From Pantoea sp. SOD02 (GTDB lineage: Bacteria > Pseudomonadota > Gammaproteobacteria > Enterobacterales > Enterobacteriaceae): a stretch of 64,000 bases of DNA. The notes beneath the pieces are model-generated. The model made no database searches, had not been told where the DNA came from, and worked only from the letters and a program-made list of their open reading frames with translations. Position numbers and translations under genes: made by a program. The stretch spans positions 2,046,001-2,110,000 of the forward strand of contig NZ_CP102604.1 of NCBI RefSeq assembly GCF_024707505.1, written 5' to 3'. Positions within the stretch are counted from its first letter, which is position 1; each line of letters begins with the position of its first letter. Below are positions 33,331-42,307 of the stretch, piece after piece.

Positions 33331-33660
33331 TTAGGTGCGGTCCCAGCCGGTCACAATAATCAACATGCCGCTAAAGGCGACCAGCGCGCCAACCCAATCC
33401 CATGTACTGAGTTTTACGCCATCCACCACGCGCAGCCAGATTAATGCAGTCAACACGTACACGCCGCCGTAGGCCGCATAGACGCGCCCGCTCGCGGCGG
33501 GATGCAGCGTCAACAACCATACAAACAGCGCCAGACTCGCTGCGGCGGGCACCAGCAGCCAGGCCGTCATGCCCTTCTTCAACCATAGCCACGGCAGGAA
33601 ACAGCCAACAATTTCCGCTATCGCAGTGATAAAAAACAGCAAGGCGGTTTTTACCAGCAT
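33331..33660 (-). CDS. ynfA: YnfA-family small inner-membrane protein
   Basis: 109 residues, four hydrophobic segments covering nearly the whole chain. Characteristic segments are [20 protein letters not shown] at the N-terminus, [20 protein letters not shown] in the middle and [16 protein letters not shown] near the end. It matches the UPF0060/YnfA family, related to small multidrug resistance proteins. Function in most species is unproved. It keeps its E. coli position next to ynfB, on the opposite strand. Confidence 0.92.
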   Translation of the reverse strand: MLVKTALLFFITAIAEIVGCFLPWLWLKKGMTAWLLVPAAASLALFVWLLTLHPAASGRVYAAYGGVYVLTALIWLRVVDGVKLSTWDWVGALVAFSGMLIIVTGWDRT

Positions 33661-33790
33661 AGAAAATCTCTCACTAAGCTAAACAAAGCGCTCACCGCTG
33701 GTGAGCAAAGAAGCAGCGATGATATACTAGCGCCTATGGTTGTTACAGCCGCGATCCCGGCTGTGCTGGTGTTAACTGAAGGAAATGACG

Positions 33791-34126
33791 ATGAAAAAAC
33801 TGTTTTCCGCCCTGTTGGCGACCGTGGTGACGTCGAGCCTGTTAATGGCTGCGCCCATCGCTTCGGCAAAAACCGATCGCCTGATTATTGAAGATGGCAG
33901 CAGCGCCTCCAGCAATGAAGCTGCGCGCCAGAGCAAAGAGCAGTGGAACGACACTAAAAATCTGCGTAACAAGGTCAATACGCGCGTCGAGAAAGAGTTC
34001 GATAAAACAGATAAAGCTTTTGATACCCGCGACTCCTGTGAAAAGAGCTACAACGTGAACGCTTATTGGGAACCGAATACGCTGCGTTGCCTTGACCGCC
34101 GCACCGGACGTCCACTTGCACCCTAA
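33791..34126 (+). CDS. ynfB: DUF1283 family periplasmic protein YnfB
   Basis: 111 residues from the ATG at 33791; the ATG two codons earlier is too close to AAGGAA. A signal peptide ([20 protein letters not shown], cleavage near ASA-KT) precedes an acidic and basic, helix-rich mature part. The C-terminal [20 protein letters not shown] carries two Cys likely to form a disulfide. This is the plan of E. coli YnfB. Function unknown. Confidence 0.88.
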   Translation: MKKLFSALLATVVTSSLLMAAPIASAKTDRLIIEDGSSASSNEAARQSKEQWNDTKNLRNKVNTRVEKEFDKTDKAFDTRDSCEKSYNVNAYWEPNTLRCLDRRTGRPLAP

Positions 34127-34178
34127 TCGTTTATCGCTGCTATAGTTTTGACAGGATTTCTGACCAAAGGAGTGAATG

Positions 34179-34475
34179 ATGAAAAAACGTAATGCAGTGC
34201 TGCTGATGGCGATGTTGTCGCTGCCGGTTTTGGCGCAGGCTTCTTGTGAAAGTGTCAAAGCGGACATCAGCAAAAAAATTATCAACAACGGCGTCGCCGA
34301 GTCGGACTTCACGCTGGATATCGTGGCCAATGATCAAGCTGATCAGGTCGGCGGCCAGGTTGTGGGTCATTGCGAGAACGACACACAGAAAATCGTCTAC
34401 AAGAAAAATGGCCGTGATGGCGACAGCAGCGTGCCAGACGGTGCAGGCAGTTCTCAGGATGCGCCCGCACAGTAA
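34179..34475 (+). CDS. ynfD: DUF1161 family periplasmic protein YnfD
   Basis: 98 residues from the second of two adjacent ATGs, 6 bases after AAAGGAG. A signal peptide (MKKRNAVLLMAMLSLPVLAQ) is followed by the DUF1161 core CESVKADISKKIINNGV and a second Cys in VVGHCEND. The C-terminus is a short hydrophilic tail. In E. coli speG and ynfC lie between ynfB and ynfD; here the two are adjacent, 52 bases apart. Function unknown. Confidence 0.88.
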   Translation: MKKRNAVLLMAMLSLPVLAQASCESVKADISKKIINNGVAESDFTLDIVANDQADQVGGQVVGHCENDTQKIVYKKNGRDGDSSVPDGAGSSQDAPAQ

Positions 34476-34481
34476 CCTTTC

Positions 34482-34509
34482 GGGCGGCTCTCTGGCCGCC
34501 CTGCTTTTA
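34482..34509 (+). terminator. Rho-independent terminator after ynfD
   Basis: GGGCGGC-TCTCTG-GCCGCCC (34482-34501) is followed by TGCTTTTA. The hairpin lies between ynfD and the convergent MFS gene, overlapping the last bases of the latter. Confidence 0.75.
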
Positions 34510-35967
34510 CTCCACTTCCGGCCTTTGCCGCGGCATCATCCACGCCACCCACAGCGTTAACAGCGCAATCAGCAACGACACCACAAACACCCAATGTAAT
34601 GAGCTGGCGATTTGTCCGGTCCAGTCATGCAATGTCGCTTCCGGCAGCGCCTGGCGACTTTCGTGCGACATGATTTTCTGCATCGGATCGTCGGCCTGCG
34701 GCAGACGCAGCGACAAGTTCAGGTTCAGTACCGCGCCCAATAACGCGGTACCAATCGCCGAACCAATCATGCGGCTGAACATGATTGATGCGGTGCAAAT
34801 GCCGCGAATGTCGTAATGCGCATGGTTCTGTACCGATACCAGAAACGTGGTGCTGGTCATGCCCATGCCGGTGCCAATCACAAAGGCGGTGAAGCCCGCC
34901 TGCATGATTGAGCTGTCGCTGCGCAGTAACAGCAGCAACGCGCTGCCAGCAATCAGCAGCAGCGCGCCCAACTGCGCGGTGAAGCGATAGGAAGTGATAA
35001 GCATTAACCTGCCGCTTAAGGTGCTCGCCAGCGGCCAGCCAATCGACATCATCGCCAGCGCGCTGCCAGCCTGCAGCGGCGTGCCGCCGGTGATGCCCTG
35101 AATCCACGTTGGCAGAAACGCGCTGATGCCCATCATGCTGGCACCGATAATTAGGTTGCCGATGTTGCCAGCAACGATGAGCCGACTGCGCCAGATTTCT
35201 AGCGGAAACAGTGGCGCATCAGCACGCTGTTCATGATGTTTTAAACGCCAGGCGGCGATGACTGCCAGCAGCAGGAACGGTAGCAGCCAGAAGCCGAGTA
35301 CTTCAGCCTGCAACAACGCGACTAATAATGCCGTCACGCAGATCATCAGCCAGCAGCTGCCGGTGAGATTGAGCGTGGTGGCCTGATTTTGCTCACGCGA
35401 TGGAAGGAAGCGCGCCAGCAGCAGCATGGCAATCACGCCAATCGGTACGTTAACCCAGAAAATCACCGACCAGCTAAAGTGCTGCACCAGCCACGCGCCG
35501 CTCAGCGGGCCAATAATTGCCGCCACGCCCCAGACGCTGGAGAGCCAGCCTTGTACGTTGGCGCGTTCACGCGGCGAATAGACGTCAGCCACAATGGTGG
35601 AGGTCAGCGGCATAATCGCGCCAGCACCTAAACCCTGAAAGGCGCGAAACAGAATCAGCCATGTCATGCTGTGGGCGAATCCGCACAGAATTGATCCCAG
35701 CAGGAACAGCGAAACGCCAATAAACAGCAGCCGTTTGCGGCCCCACATGTCCGCCAGCCGGCCATACAAGGGCACGCTGACCGCTTGTGTCAGTAAATAG
35801 ATGGAAAATACCCAGCCAAACTGCGAAAAGCCGCCAAGATCGGCAATGATGGTCGGCATCGCGGTGGCCACGATGGTGACTTCAATCGCCGCCATAAACA
35901 TAGCGAGCATGCAGCCGATGAGAATCCAGTGGCGATGTTCCGTGTTCAATTCTGCAGTTTCAGTCAT
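34507..35967 (-). CDS. MFS transporter, DHA2 (14-segment) drug exporter family
   Basis: 486 residues, about 14 membrane segments. Family motifs are IEVTIVATAMPTI (motif D1) in segment 1, GRLADMWGRKRLLF (motif A) near residue 70, RAFQGLGAGAIMPL (motif B) near 110 and WGVAAIIGPLSGAWL (motif C) near 145. This marks a proton-driven multidrug exporter of the EmrB/QacA group. It stands alone, without an EmrA-type partner. Substrate unknown. It converges with ynfD and diverges from the osm operon. Confidence 0.9.
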   Translation of the reverse strand: MTETAELNTEHRHWILIGCMLAMFMAAIEVTIVATAMPTIIADLGGFSQFGWVFSIYLLTQAVSVPLYGRLADMWGRKRLLFIGVSLFLLGSILCGFAHSMTWLILFRAFQGLGAGAIMPLTSTIVADVYSPRERANVQGWLSSVWGVAAIIGPLSGAWLVQHFSWSVIFWVNVPIGVIAMLLLARFLPSREQNQATTLNLTGSCWLMICVTALLVALLQAEVLGFWLLPFLLLAVIAAWRLKHHEQRADAPLFPLEIWRSRLIVAGNIGNLIIGASMMGISAFLPTWIQGITGGTPLQAGSALAMMSIGWPLASTLSGRLMLITSYRFTAQLGALLLIAGSALLLLLRSDSSIMQAGFTAFVIGTGMGMTSTTFLVSVQNHAHYDIRGICTASIMFSRMIGSAIGTALLGAVLNLNLSLRLPQADDPMQKIMSHESRQALPEATLHDWTGQIASSLHWVFVVSLLIALLTLWVAWMMPRQRPEVE

Positions 35968-36353
35968 ACGTCTCCCTAATTTCTAACAAGGCTAGCTGAA
36001 AATTCACCAGACCAGTTTCCTCTGCGTGCGCCCCATCTGTGACGACGTCACTTATTTCGATGAAAATTTTTTATTGTCGGATGATGCCTTATTCCATGCG
36101 GGTTAGATGCGGTTTTTGATTATTTCTATCTGTCTGATTTTGCCGCAGAAACTGGCGCTTATCGACAAGCATTGCTATAGGTCTAAGCGGTGCTTTCCAG
36201 TTATTCACTGAAAAAGCATCTGCTAATAGTCATTTTAACTGCAATTTAACGGGGTGAAGGATTTTCGTGTGTGTGCGTTTTTGACACTGCGCCGCCATCC
36301 TGGGAATGACATCACCACATCGAACGATTTTTTGAATCAGGGAGACACTGGCT
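35968..36353. promoter_or_regulatory. Divergent region between MFS gene and osmoprotectant transporter operon
   Basis: 386 bases, AT-rich, without a gene I can support. It must hold the promoters of both operons. TGCTATAGG near 36171-36179 resembles an extended or sigma-S type -10 element (compare CTATACT), which would suit an osmotically induced operon, but the match is partial. AGGGAGA precedes the first osm gene. Confidence 0.35.
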
Positions 36354-37070
36354 ATGCAAAATGCATCGCTCGCCCGCCGCGCTGGGCTGGCTCTGCTCGC
36401 GATTGTTGCGGTGATTGCCCTGCTTGTTTGGGGGCTGGGGCTGAATACGCTGCGCGACCGCCGGGAAGATTTGATTTATCTCGGGCAGCAGCATCTGTTT
36501 TTGGTGTTTTGGTCAATGTTCTTTGCGCTGCTGGTGGGGATTCCCAGCGGGATCTTGCTGAGTCGTCCGTTTGCCCGTCGCTGGGCAGAGTACGTGATGC
36601 AAATCTTCAACGTGGGTAACACGCTGCCACCGCTGGCGGTATTGGCGCTGGCGATGGTGATTGTCGGTATCGGCGATCGTCCCGCGCTGATTGCTCTGTT
36701 TCTCGCCTCGCTGCTGCCGATTGTGCGTAATACTTTTGCCGGTTTAAGCGCGGTACCGCCGTCGCTAATCGAAGCCGCCAACGGTATAGGTATGACGAAG
36801 TTTCAGCGTTTGCGTCAGGTGGAAATTCCCAGTGCGCTGCCGGTGATTCTGGCAGGCGTGCGCATCGCCACGGCGATTAACGTCGGCACAGCGCCATTGG
36901 CGTTTCTGATCGGCGCCAGCAGCTTTGGCGAGCTGATCTTCCCCGGCATCTACCTCAACGACTTCCCTACGCTGATCCTCGGCGCCGTGGCAACTGCGCT
37001 GGTTGCGCTGTTGCTCGACATGCTGCTTGCAGCATTGGGACGTTATCTCAGCCCGCACTCTGCGGCTTAA
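36354..37070 (+). CDS. osmY: Osmoprotectant ABC transporter permease (OsmY-type subunit of OsmU)
   Basis: 238 residues, about six membrane segments. The permease loop near the C-terminal half, [21 protein letters not shown] (shown over its limits by residues near 135-155), is the EAA motif that contacts the ATPase. [18 protein letters not shown] is typical of glycine-betaine/OpuB-type permeases. The operon order permease, binding protein, permease, ATPase equals that of Salmonella osmY-osmX-osmW-osmV. The name is used in that sense and not for the E. coli periplasmic OsmY. Confidence 0.82.
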   Translation: MQNASLARRAGLALLAIVAVIALLVWGLGLNTLRDRREDLIYLGQQHLFLVFWSMFFALLVGIPSGILLSRPFARRWAEYVMQIFNVGNTLPPLAVLALAMVIVGIGDRPALIALFLASLLPIVRNTFAGLSAVPPSLIEAANGIGMTKFQRLRQVEIPSALPVILAGVRIATAINVGTAPLAFLIGASSFGELIFPGIYLNDFPTLILGAVATALVALLLDMLLAALGRYLSPHSAA

Positions 37071-37086
37071 CACAAGGAGTTTTGTG

Positions 37087-38013
37087 ATGGCCACTGCCAA
37101 TAAGCTGGCGCGCTGGGTAAAACGTACTGCGCTGGCACTCGCCGCGACGCTGGCAATCAGCCAAAGCGCCGCTGCTGCAACACCAATCACCATGGCAACC
37201 AAGAGCTTTACCGAGCAGCACATCCTCTCCGCGATGACGGTGATCTGGTTGCAGAAGAAAGGTTTTCAGGTGATCCCCAAAACCAACATCGCTACTACCA
37301 TCGGTCGTAACGCGATGATCAATAAACAGATTGATATGACGTGGGAATACACCGGCACCTCGCTGATCATCTTTAATCACATCAATAAACCGATGTCGAC
37401 GGAAGACGCTTATAAAACAGTAAAACAACTGGATGCGAAGTTGGGACTGGTTTGGCTTAATCCGGCACCGATGAACAATACCTACGCGTTTGCTATGCAA
37501 CGCGATCGTGCGGAGAAAGAAGGCATCAACACCATGTCGCAACTGGTGGCGAAGCTGGAAGAGGTGCGCAAGAACGATCCGGATCATAACTGGAAACTCG
37601 GTTTGGACCTGGAGTTCTCAGGCCGCTCCGATGGCCTGAAGCCGTTGCAGAAAGCCTACAACATGCCGCTCGATCGTCCGCAGATTCGCCAGATGGATCC
37701 CGGCTTAGTCTACAACGCGATTCGCGATGGCTTCGTTGACGCGGGTTTGATCTACACCACCGATGGCCGGGTGAAAGGGTTTGAACTCAAAGTGTTAGAA
37801 GATGATAAGCACTTCTTCCCGAGTTACAACGTCACGCCGGTGGTGCGTCAGGATGTGCTGGAGAGCCATCCAGGCTTGGATACGGCGCTTAATCAGCTTT
37901 CCGCATTGATTAATGACGAAGCGATCACCGAGATGAACAAACGTGTCGATATTGATCATCAGTCGCCGCAACAGGTGGCGCGTGATTTCCTTCAATCTAA
38001 GAACATGCTGTAA
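37087..38013 (+). CDS. osmX: Osmoprotectant ABC transporter, substrate-binding protein
   Basis: 308 residues from ATG 37087 (AAGGAG upstream). A signal peptide ends near QSAAAA-TP. The glycine-betaine-binding (OpuAC-type) fold begins [15 protein letters not shown]. It has [12 protein letters not shown] near residue 85, [11 protein letters not shown] near 135, and [15 protein letters not shown] near 220. The ligand of Salmonella OsmX includes glycine betaine and choline-O-sulfate. The specific ligand here is not shown by sequence. Confidence 0.87.
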   Translation: MATANKLARWVKRTALALAATLAISQSAAAATPITMATKSFTEQHILSAMTVIWLQKKGFQVIPKTNIATTIGRNAMINKQIDMTWEYTGTSLIIFNHINKPMSTEDAYKTVKQLDAKLGLVWLNPAPMNNTYAFAMQRDRAEKEGINTMSQLVAKLEEVRKNDPDHNWKLGLDLEFSGRSDGLKPLQKAYNMPLDRPQIRQMDPGLVYNAIRDGFVDAGLIYTTDGRVKGFELKVLEDDKHFFPSYNVTPVVRQDVLESHPGLDTALNQLSALINDEAITEMNKRVDIDHQSPQQVARDFLQSKNML

Positions 38014-38022
38014 GGAGGCGCT

Positions 38023-38670
38023 GTGGATACCTTGCATTACATCATGAATAACTGGCACACCTTGATGTCGCTCACCTGGCAACATACCTGGCTGGTGCTG
38101 GTCGCGGTGGGTTTCGCCATTATCGTTGGCGTGCCGCTGGGCATTTTGATTGTGCGCTTTAAGTGGCTGGCCACGCCGGTGCTCGGCATCGCCACCATTG
38201 TGTTAACCATTCCGACCATTGCGTTATTTGGTTTAATGATTCCGCTGTTTTCCATGATCGGTCAGGGCATTGGCGCCCTTCCTGCGATTACTGCGGTGTT
38301 TCTCTACTCGCTGCTGCCGATTGTACGTAACACCCACACAGCGCTGGAGAATTTGTCACCCGGACTGCGTGAAGCCGGTCGCGGAATTGGCATGACCTTC
38401 TGGCAGCGTCTGCGCTGGGTGGAAATTCCGATGGCGCTGCCGGTGATTTTTGGCGGTATTCGTACGGCGGTGGTGATGAACGTTGGTGTGATGGCGATTG
38501 CCGCCGTGATTGGTGCGGGCGGTTTGGGCCTGCAACTGCTCGACGGTATCAGCGGCAGCGATGTGCGCATGCTGATTGCCGGTGCCTTGATGATTTGTTT
38601 GCTCGCGATTGTGCTTGATTGGCTGCTACACCGTTTGCAGTCGGCGCTGACTCCTAAGGGGATTCGATAA
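38023..38670 (+). CDS. osmW: Osmoprotectant ABC transporter permease (OsmW-type)
   Basis: 215 residues from GTG 38023, preceded by TAAGGAGG. Five to six membrane segments. IVLTIPTIALFGLMIPLF is followed by the EAA loop REAGRGIGMTFWQRLRWVEI near residue 120 and IGAGGLGLQLLDGI. It is the second permease of the transporter and forms a heterodimer with the first. Its stop overlaps the ATPase start by one base (TAATG). Confidence 0.87.
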   Translation: MDTLHYIMNNWHTLMSLTWQHTWLVLVAVGFAIIVGVPLGILIVRFKWLATPVLGIATIVLTIPTIALFGLMIPLFSMIGQGIGALPAITAVFLYSLLPIVRNTHTALENLSPGLREAGRGIGMTFWQRLRWVEIPMALPVIFGGIRTAVVMNVGVMAIAAVIGAGGLGLQLLDGISGSDVRMLIAGALMICLLAIVLDWLLHRLQSALTPKGIR

Positions 38671-39806
38671 TGATAAAACTGGAAAACCTGACGAAAACCT
38701 TTACGCAAAAGAATGGCACGTCACTCAATGCCGTGGATAACGTCAGCCTGGAAGTGCCTGCCGGGGAAATGTGCGTGCTGCTCGGCCCATCGGGTTGTGG
38801 CAAAACCACCACGCTGAAGATGATTAACCGCCTGATCCCCTCTTCAAGCGGCAGGATTTTGATCAATGGTGAAGACACCAGCGGGCAAGATACCGTTACC
38901 CTGCGCCGCAATATTGGTTACGTAATCCAGCAGATTGGTCTGTTCCCGAACATGACCATCGAGGAGAACATTACCGTGGTGCCGCGCATGCTGGGCTGGG
39001 ATAAGAAGCGTTGCCGCGAACGCGCTACGGAATTGATGAGCATGGTGGCGCTCGATCCGACCAAGTTCCTACACCGCTATCCGCGCGAAATGTCCGGCGG
39101 TCAGCAGCAGCGTATTGGCGTGATTCGCGCACTGGCCGCTGATCCACCGGTATTACTGATGGATGAACCTTTCGGCGCGGTCGACCCGATTAACCGTGAA
39201 GTGATTCAGAACGAGTTCCTGGAAATGCAGCGTCAGTTGAAGAAGACCGTGATGCTGGTTAGCCATGATATTGATGAAGCGCTGAAGCTCGGCGACCGCA
39301 TTGCAGTGTTTGGTCAGGGCAAAATTGTGCAGTGCGCCAGCCCGGATGAGCTGTTAGCCAAACCGGCGAACGACTTTGTTGGCTCCTTTGTCGGTCAGGA
39401 CCGTACGTTGAAACGTTTGTTGCTGGTGCAGGCTGGCGATGTCACCGATCAGCAGCCCACCATCACCGTGCAACGTAATACGCCGTTGCAGGACGCTTTC
39501 GCTACCATGGATGATAACGATATGCGTTCGGTGACGGTGGTTGATGAAGATGGCAAGCCACTGGGATTTGTGAAGCGGCGTGAAGCGCGCGGTTCCACGG
39601 GCCGCTGCGAAGAGATGCTGCATACCTTTAAAGTAACCGGCAAAGCGGAAGAGAATTTGCGCGTGGTGCTGTCGAAATTGTATGAGCACAACACGGTGTG
39701 GATGCCGATTGTCGATGAAGAAGGTCGTTACAGCGGCGAGATTTCGCAGGATTACATTGCCGATTATCTCAGTTCTGGACGTACGCGCCGTCGTTTGAAT
39801 CCATAA
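38670..39806 (+). CDS. osmV: Osmoprotectant ABC transporter, ATP-binding protein with CBS domains
   Basis: 378 residues. Walker A is GPSGCGKTTTLKM near residue 37, the Q-loop is in VIQQIGLFPNMT, the signature is MSGGQQQRIGVIRAL, and Walker B is VLLMDEPFGAVDP. The last 120 residues form two CBS modules (LQDAFATMDDNDMRSVTVVD; NTVWMPIVDEEGRYSGEIS), which in OpuA and ProV sense ionic strength. So the transporter is likely gated by osmotic conditions. Last gene of the operon. Confidence 0.9.
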   Translation: MIKLENLTKTFTQKNGTSLNAVDNVSLEVPAGEMCVLLGPSGCGKTTTLKMINRLIPSSSGRILINGEDTSGQDTVTLRRNIGYVIQQIGLFPNMTIEENITVVPRMLGWDKKRCRERATELMSMVALDPTKFLHRYPREMSGGQQQRIGVIRALAADPPVLLMDEPFGAVDPINREVIQNEFLEMQRQLKKTVMLVSHDIDEALKLGDRIAVFGQGKIVQCASPDELLAKPANDFVGSFVGQDRTLKRLLLVQAGDVTDQQPTITVQRNTPLQDAFATMDDNDMRSVTVVDEDGKPLGFVKRREARGSTGRCEEMLHTFKVTGKAEENLRVVLSKLYEHNTVWMPIVDEEGRYSGEISQDYIADYLSSGRTRRRLNP

Positions 39807-39824
39807 AACCGCACGATACTTGAA

Positions 39825-39933
39825 ACGCAGGAAGAGGCGGCAGAGGAGTAAAGTGTCCCGCGCCATGGATGGCGCGGGCCAAGCCCCAGGGATGGTTTAT
39901 GGCGTCTTTACGATCTGCCGCCTCTTCTTGCGT
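39825..39933. repeat. 109-base nested inverted repeat between osmV and the xanthine permease gene
   Basis: Outer arms of 20 bases at 39825-39844 and 39914-39933 (ACGCAGGAAGAGGCGGCAGA and its inverse, one mismatch) enclose a 22-base palindrome at 39857-39878 (CCCGCGCCAT-GG-ATGGCGCGGG). It lies between convergent genes. The layout differs from the GTAGGG repeats. It could be a bidirectional terminator, a small MITE-like element or a structured RNA. Confidence 0.8.
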
Positions 39934-39947
39934 ATGCACTCTGCACG

Positions 39948-41321
39948 TTAATGCGACTCCTCAGCCGTTTTTGCTGCTACCGCTTCGTTACGCTCTGAAG
40001 GCAGCACGACATTCAAAATAATCGCCAGCATCCCGCCGGTGGTGACTGCGTGACCAAACAGGTTGCTAATCAGCGTGGGGAATTGTTTCAGCACATCAGG
40101 CACTGCTTCTACACCTAAGCCGATACCAAACGACACGGCGACAATCAGCATCTCGCGACGGCCAAGCGGCGTTTGCGTCATCACGCGGATACCGGCCGCC
40201 ACCACGCTACCAAACATCACGATGGTCGCGCCGCCCAGCACTGGCGGTGGAATCTGCTGCAGCATGGTGCCAATCGCCGGGAACATACCGAGCAGCACCA
40301 ACATCACGCCGATCACCATGCCAACGTAACGGCTGGCAACGCCAGTCATCTGGATAACGCCGTTATTTTGCGCAAAGGTGGTGTTGGGAAAGGCTGAGAA
40401 TACGGCGGCGAGCAAACAGCTGATGCCATCGGCAAAAATACCGCCCTGCATGCGGCGCTCAAACGCTTCGCCTTCAATCGGCTGCTGCGACAACATGCAG
40501 TTCGCCGTAAGATCGCCCACCGCTTCAATCACGGCAATCACCGATACCAGCGCGATGGGAATGAAGATGGTCCAGTCAAAGGCAAAACCAAAGCGGAACA
40601 GTTCTGGCAACACCAGCCACGGCGTATCGCCCATTGGTTTGAGCGTGAGATGACCGGTTAACGCTGCGGCGGTACAGCCCGCTGCAATGCCGGCAACCAC
40701 GGCAACCAACCGCGTCCAGCGATTTTGCGAACGGTTAAGTACGATAATCACCAGCAGCGTCAAGGCGCCGAGCGCCAGATTGCCGGGTGCGCCAAAATCG
40801 CTGGCGTTATGGCCACCAGCCCAATCGGTGATGCTGACTTTAATCAGGCTGATGCCAATCAATGTGATCACGGTGCCGGTGACCACCGGCGTCAACACTT
40901 TGCGCAATGGCGCGATGCAGCGGCTGATTAACATCGGAATCATCGCCGCCACCAGGTTGCAGCCAAAGATCATCGCCATGATCTCTTCAGGCGATCCGCC
41001 GCGCGCTTTGACCATTAATCCGCCCGACAGAATCACACCCAGAAAGGCAAAACTGGTGCCCTGCAGGCAGATCATGCCGGCACCAATGCCCATAAAGCGA
41101 CGCGCTTGCAGGAACGTACCCAAGCCGGAAACTAACAGCGACATGCTGATCAGATAAGGGATCCACGCTTGTAATCCCAAAACGGAACCAATAATCAGCG
41201 GCGGTGTAATAATGCCGACGACGCTGGCCAGCACATGTTGCAGTGCGGCACAAAATGCAGGCAATGGACCGATGCGGTCATTCAGCCCATACAACAAACC
41301 TTTCTCATCTGATTGCGACAT
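39948..41321 (-). CDS. Xanthine permease, NCS2 family (XanP-like)
   Basis: 457 residues, about 14 membrane segments. It resembles E. coli XanP: LQHVLASVVGIITPPLIIG near the N-terminus, LQGTSFAFLGVI, FGAPGNLALG and the NCS2 signature QNNGVIQMTGVASRYVG near residue 325. PPPVLGGATIVMFGSVVAAG comes near 365. It imports xanthine (or another purine such as urate) with protons. This fits the xdh/hpxO genes 8-15 kb to the left, though it is not in their operon. The sister protein UacT cannot be fully excluded. Confidence 0.82.
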   Translation of the reverse strand: MSQSDEKGLLYGLNDRIGPLPAFCAALQHVLASVVGIITPPLIIGSVLGLQAWIPYLISMSLLVSGLGTFLQARRFMGIGAGMICLQGTSFAFLGVILSGGLMVKARGGSPEEIMAMIFGCNLVAAMIPMLISRCIAPLRKVLTPVVTGTVITLIGISLIKVSITDWAGGHNASDFGAPGNLALGALTLLVIIVLNRSQNRWTRLVAVVAGIAAGCTAAALTGHLTLKPMGDTPWLVLPELFRFGFAFDWTIFIPIALVSVIAVIEAVGDLTANCMLSQQPIEGEAFERRMQGGIFADGISCLLAAVFSAFPNTTFAQNNGVIQMTGVASRYVGMVIGVMLVLLGMFPAIGTMLQQIPPPVLGGATIVMFGSVVAAGIRVMTQTPLGRREMLIVAVSFGIGLGVEAVPDVLKQFPTLISNLFGHAVTTGGMLAIILNVVLPSERNEAVAAKTAEESH

Positions 41322-41435
41322 ACAGGTGCTCCGGCAAGATATTCATCAGAGCAGCTGATGCATGAATCACGCCAGAGAAGAGTGTTCAATAAAATGCAGG
41401 GAGTAAAGGATTGAATAATAGAGGAATTAATTCTT

Positions 41436-41475
41436 TAAAAAGGATGGCTGAATCTGAATCATTAGATTCAGCCAT
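41436..41475 (-). terminator. Rho-independent terminator after bioD2
   Basis: Perfect 12-base arms, ATGGCTGAATCT (41444-41455) and its inverse (41464-41475), with an 8-base loop. Read on the minus strand the stem is followed by CCTTTTT. It lies 26 bases beyond the bioD2 stop codon. Confidence 0.85.
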
Positions 41476-41500
41476 TGATCATTTGCGGCACTTTGTTTCA

Positions 41501-42205
41501 TCAGGCCGCAGGCTTTGCACTGTTGTCGTGCGTAAAATTCTCATTGAGCAGCGAAATATCCAGATAACCGCTCAATTCCCGCTGCTCTGCTCGCGGCAGG
41601 TAAGGTAACTCGCCTAATAAAGGTGCACCTAACTTGTTACTCAAAACATCAATGATTTCAGCGTAATGTGCCAGGCCGGGATTAATACGATTTGCCACCC
41701 AACCCGCTAGTTGCAATCCATCCTGCGCAACGGCTTCGGCGGTTAGTAAAGCGTGGCTGATGCAACCTTCCTTGATGCCCACAACCAGCACAACCGGCAA
41801 ATGCTCCTGCCGCACCCAATTGGATAAAGGCTGCAAGTCGTTCATTAAACTGCGCCAGCCGCCGGTGCCTTCCACCACCACGCGCGCGGCGCGCTGCTGC
41901 AAATCGTTCAAGCTGCGACTGAGCAATGGATAATCAATGCACTGCGACGCGCTGGTGCTGATTTCATCCTCTTCCAAAGCGATAGGATTGACGGCGGAAT
42001 AAGTGAGAGTGAGGCCCGAAGCCTGCTGTAACAGCAGTGCATCTTTATTACGTAAGCCTTCGGGTGTGCGCTGCGCGCTTTTGGCAACAGGTTTGAAACC
42101 TGCGGCGCAGAGATTCGCCTTGGCAAAGCACTGTAATAACGCGCGAGATACCACGGTTTTACCCACCGCGGTGTCGGTACCGGTGACAAAAAGCGTTTTC
42201 ACCAT
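41501..42205 (-). CDS. bioD2: Dethiobiotin synthetase paralogue BioD2 (YnfK)
   Basis: 234 residues. The P-loop is FVTGTDTAVGKTVVSRAL at the N-terminus, followed by FKPVAKSAQ with the catalytic Lys, VVEGTGGWRSLMND near residue 115, and WVANRINPG. It matches the ATP-dependent dethiobiotin synthetase fold. In E. coli ynfK is adjacent to mlc on the same strand, exactly as here; the main bioD sits in the bio operon. Whether the paralogue makes dethiobiotin in vivo is not certain. Confidence 0.92.
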   Translation of the reverse strand: MVKTLFVTGTDTAVGKTVVSRALLQCFAKANLCAAGFKPVAKSAQRTPEGLRNKDALLLQQASGLTLTYSAVNPIALEEDEISTSASQCIDYPLLSRSLNDLQQRAARVVVEGTGGWRSLMNDLQPLSNWVRQEHLPVVLVVGIKEGCISHALLTAEAVAQDGLQLAGWVANRINPGLAHYAEIIDVLSNKLGAPLLGELPYLPRAEQRELSGYLDISLLNENFTHDNSAKPAA

Positions 42206-42307
42206 TCTCCTCCTTCATTGAAGCGATGTGTAACGTGCGAAGGAGGCAGTTTAAGGAAATGTTTTCTCGGGCAGATTGCGTTAGGACAAACTTAAGGCGA
42301 GCTGTAA

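Noticed and set aside
36254..36619. 121-codon open frame starting before the first osm gene
   Set aside because: It overlaps the osm permease in another frame, and the permease has the ribosome site and clear membrane segments. The overlapping part is a shadow.
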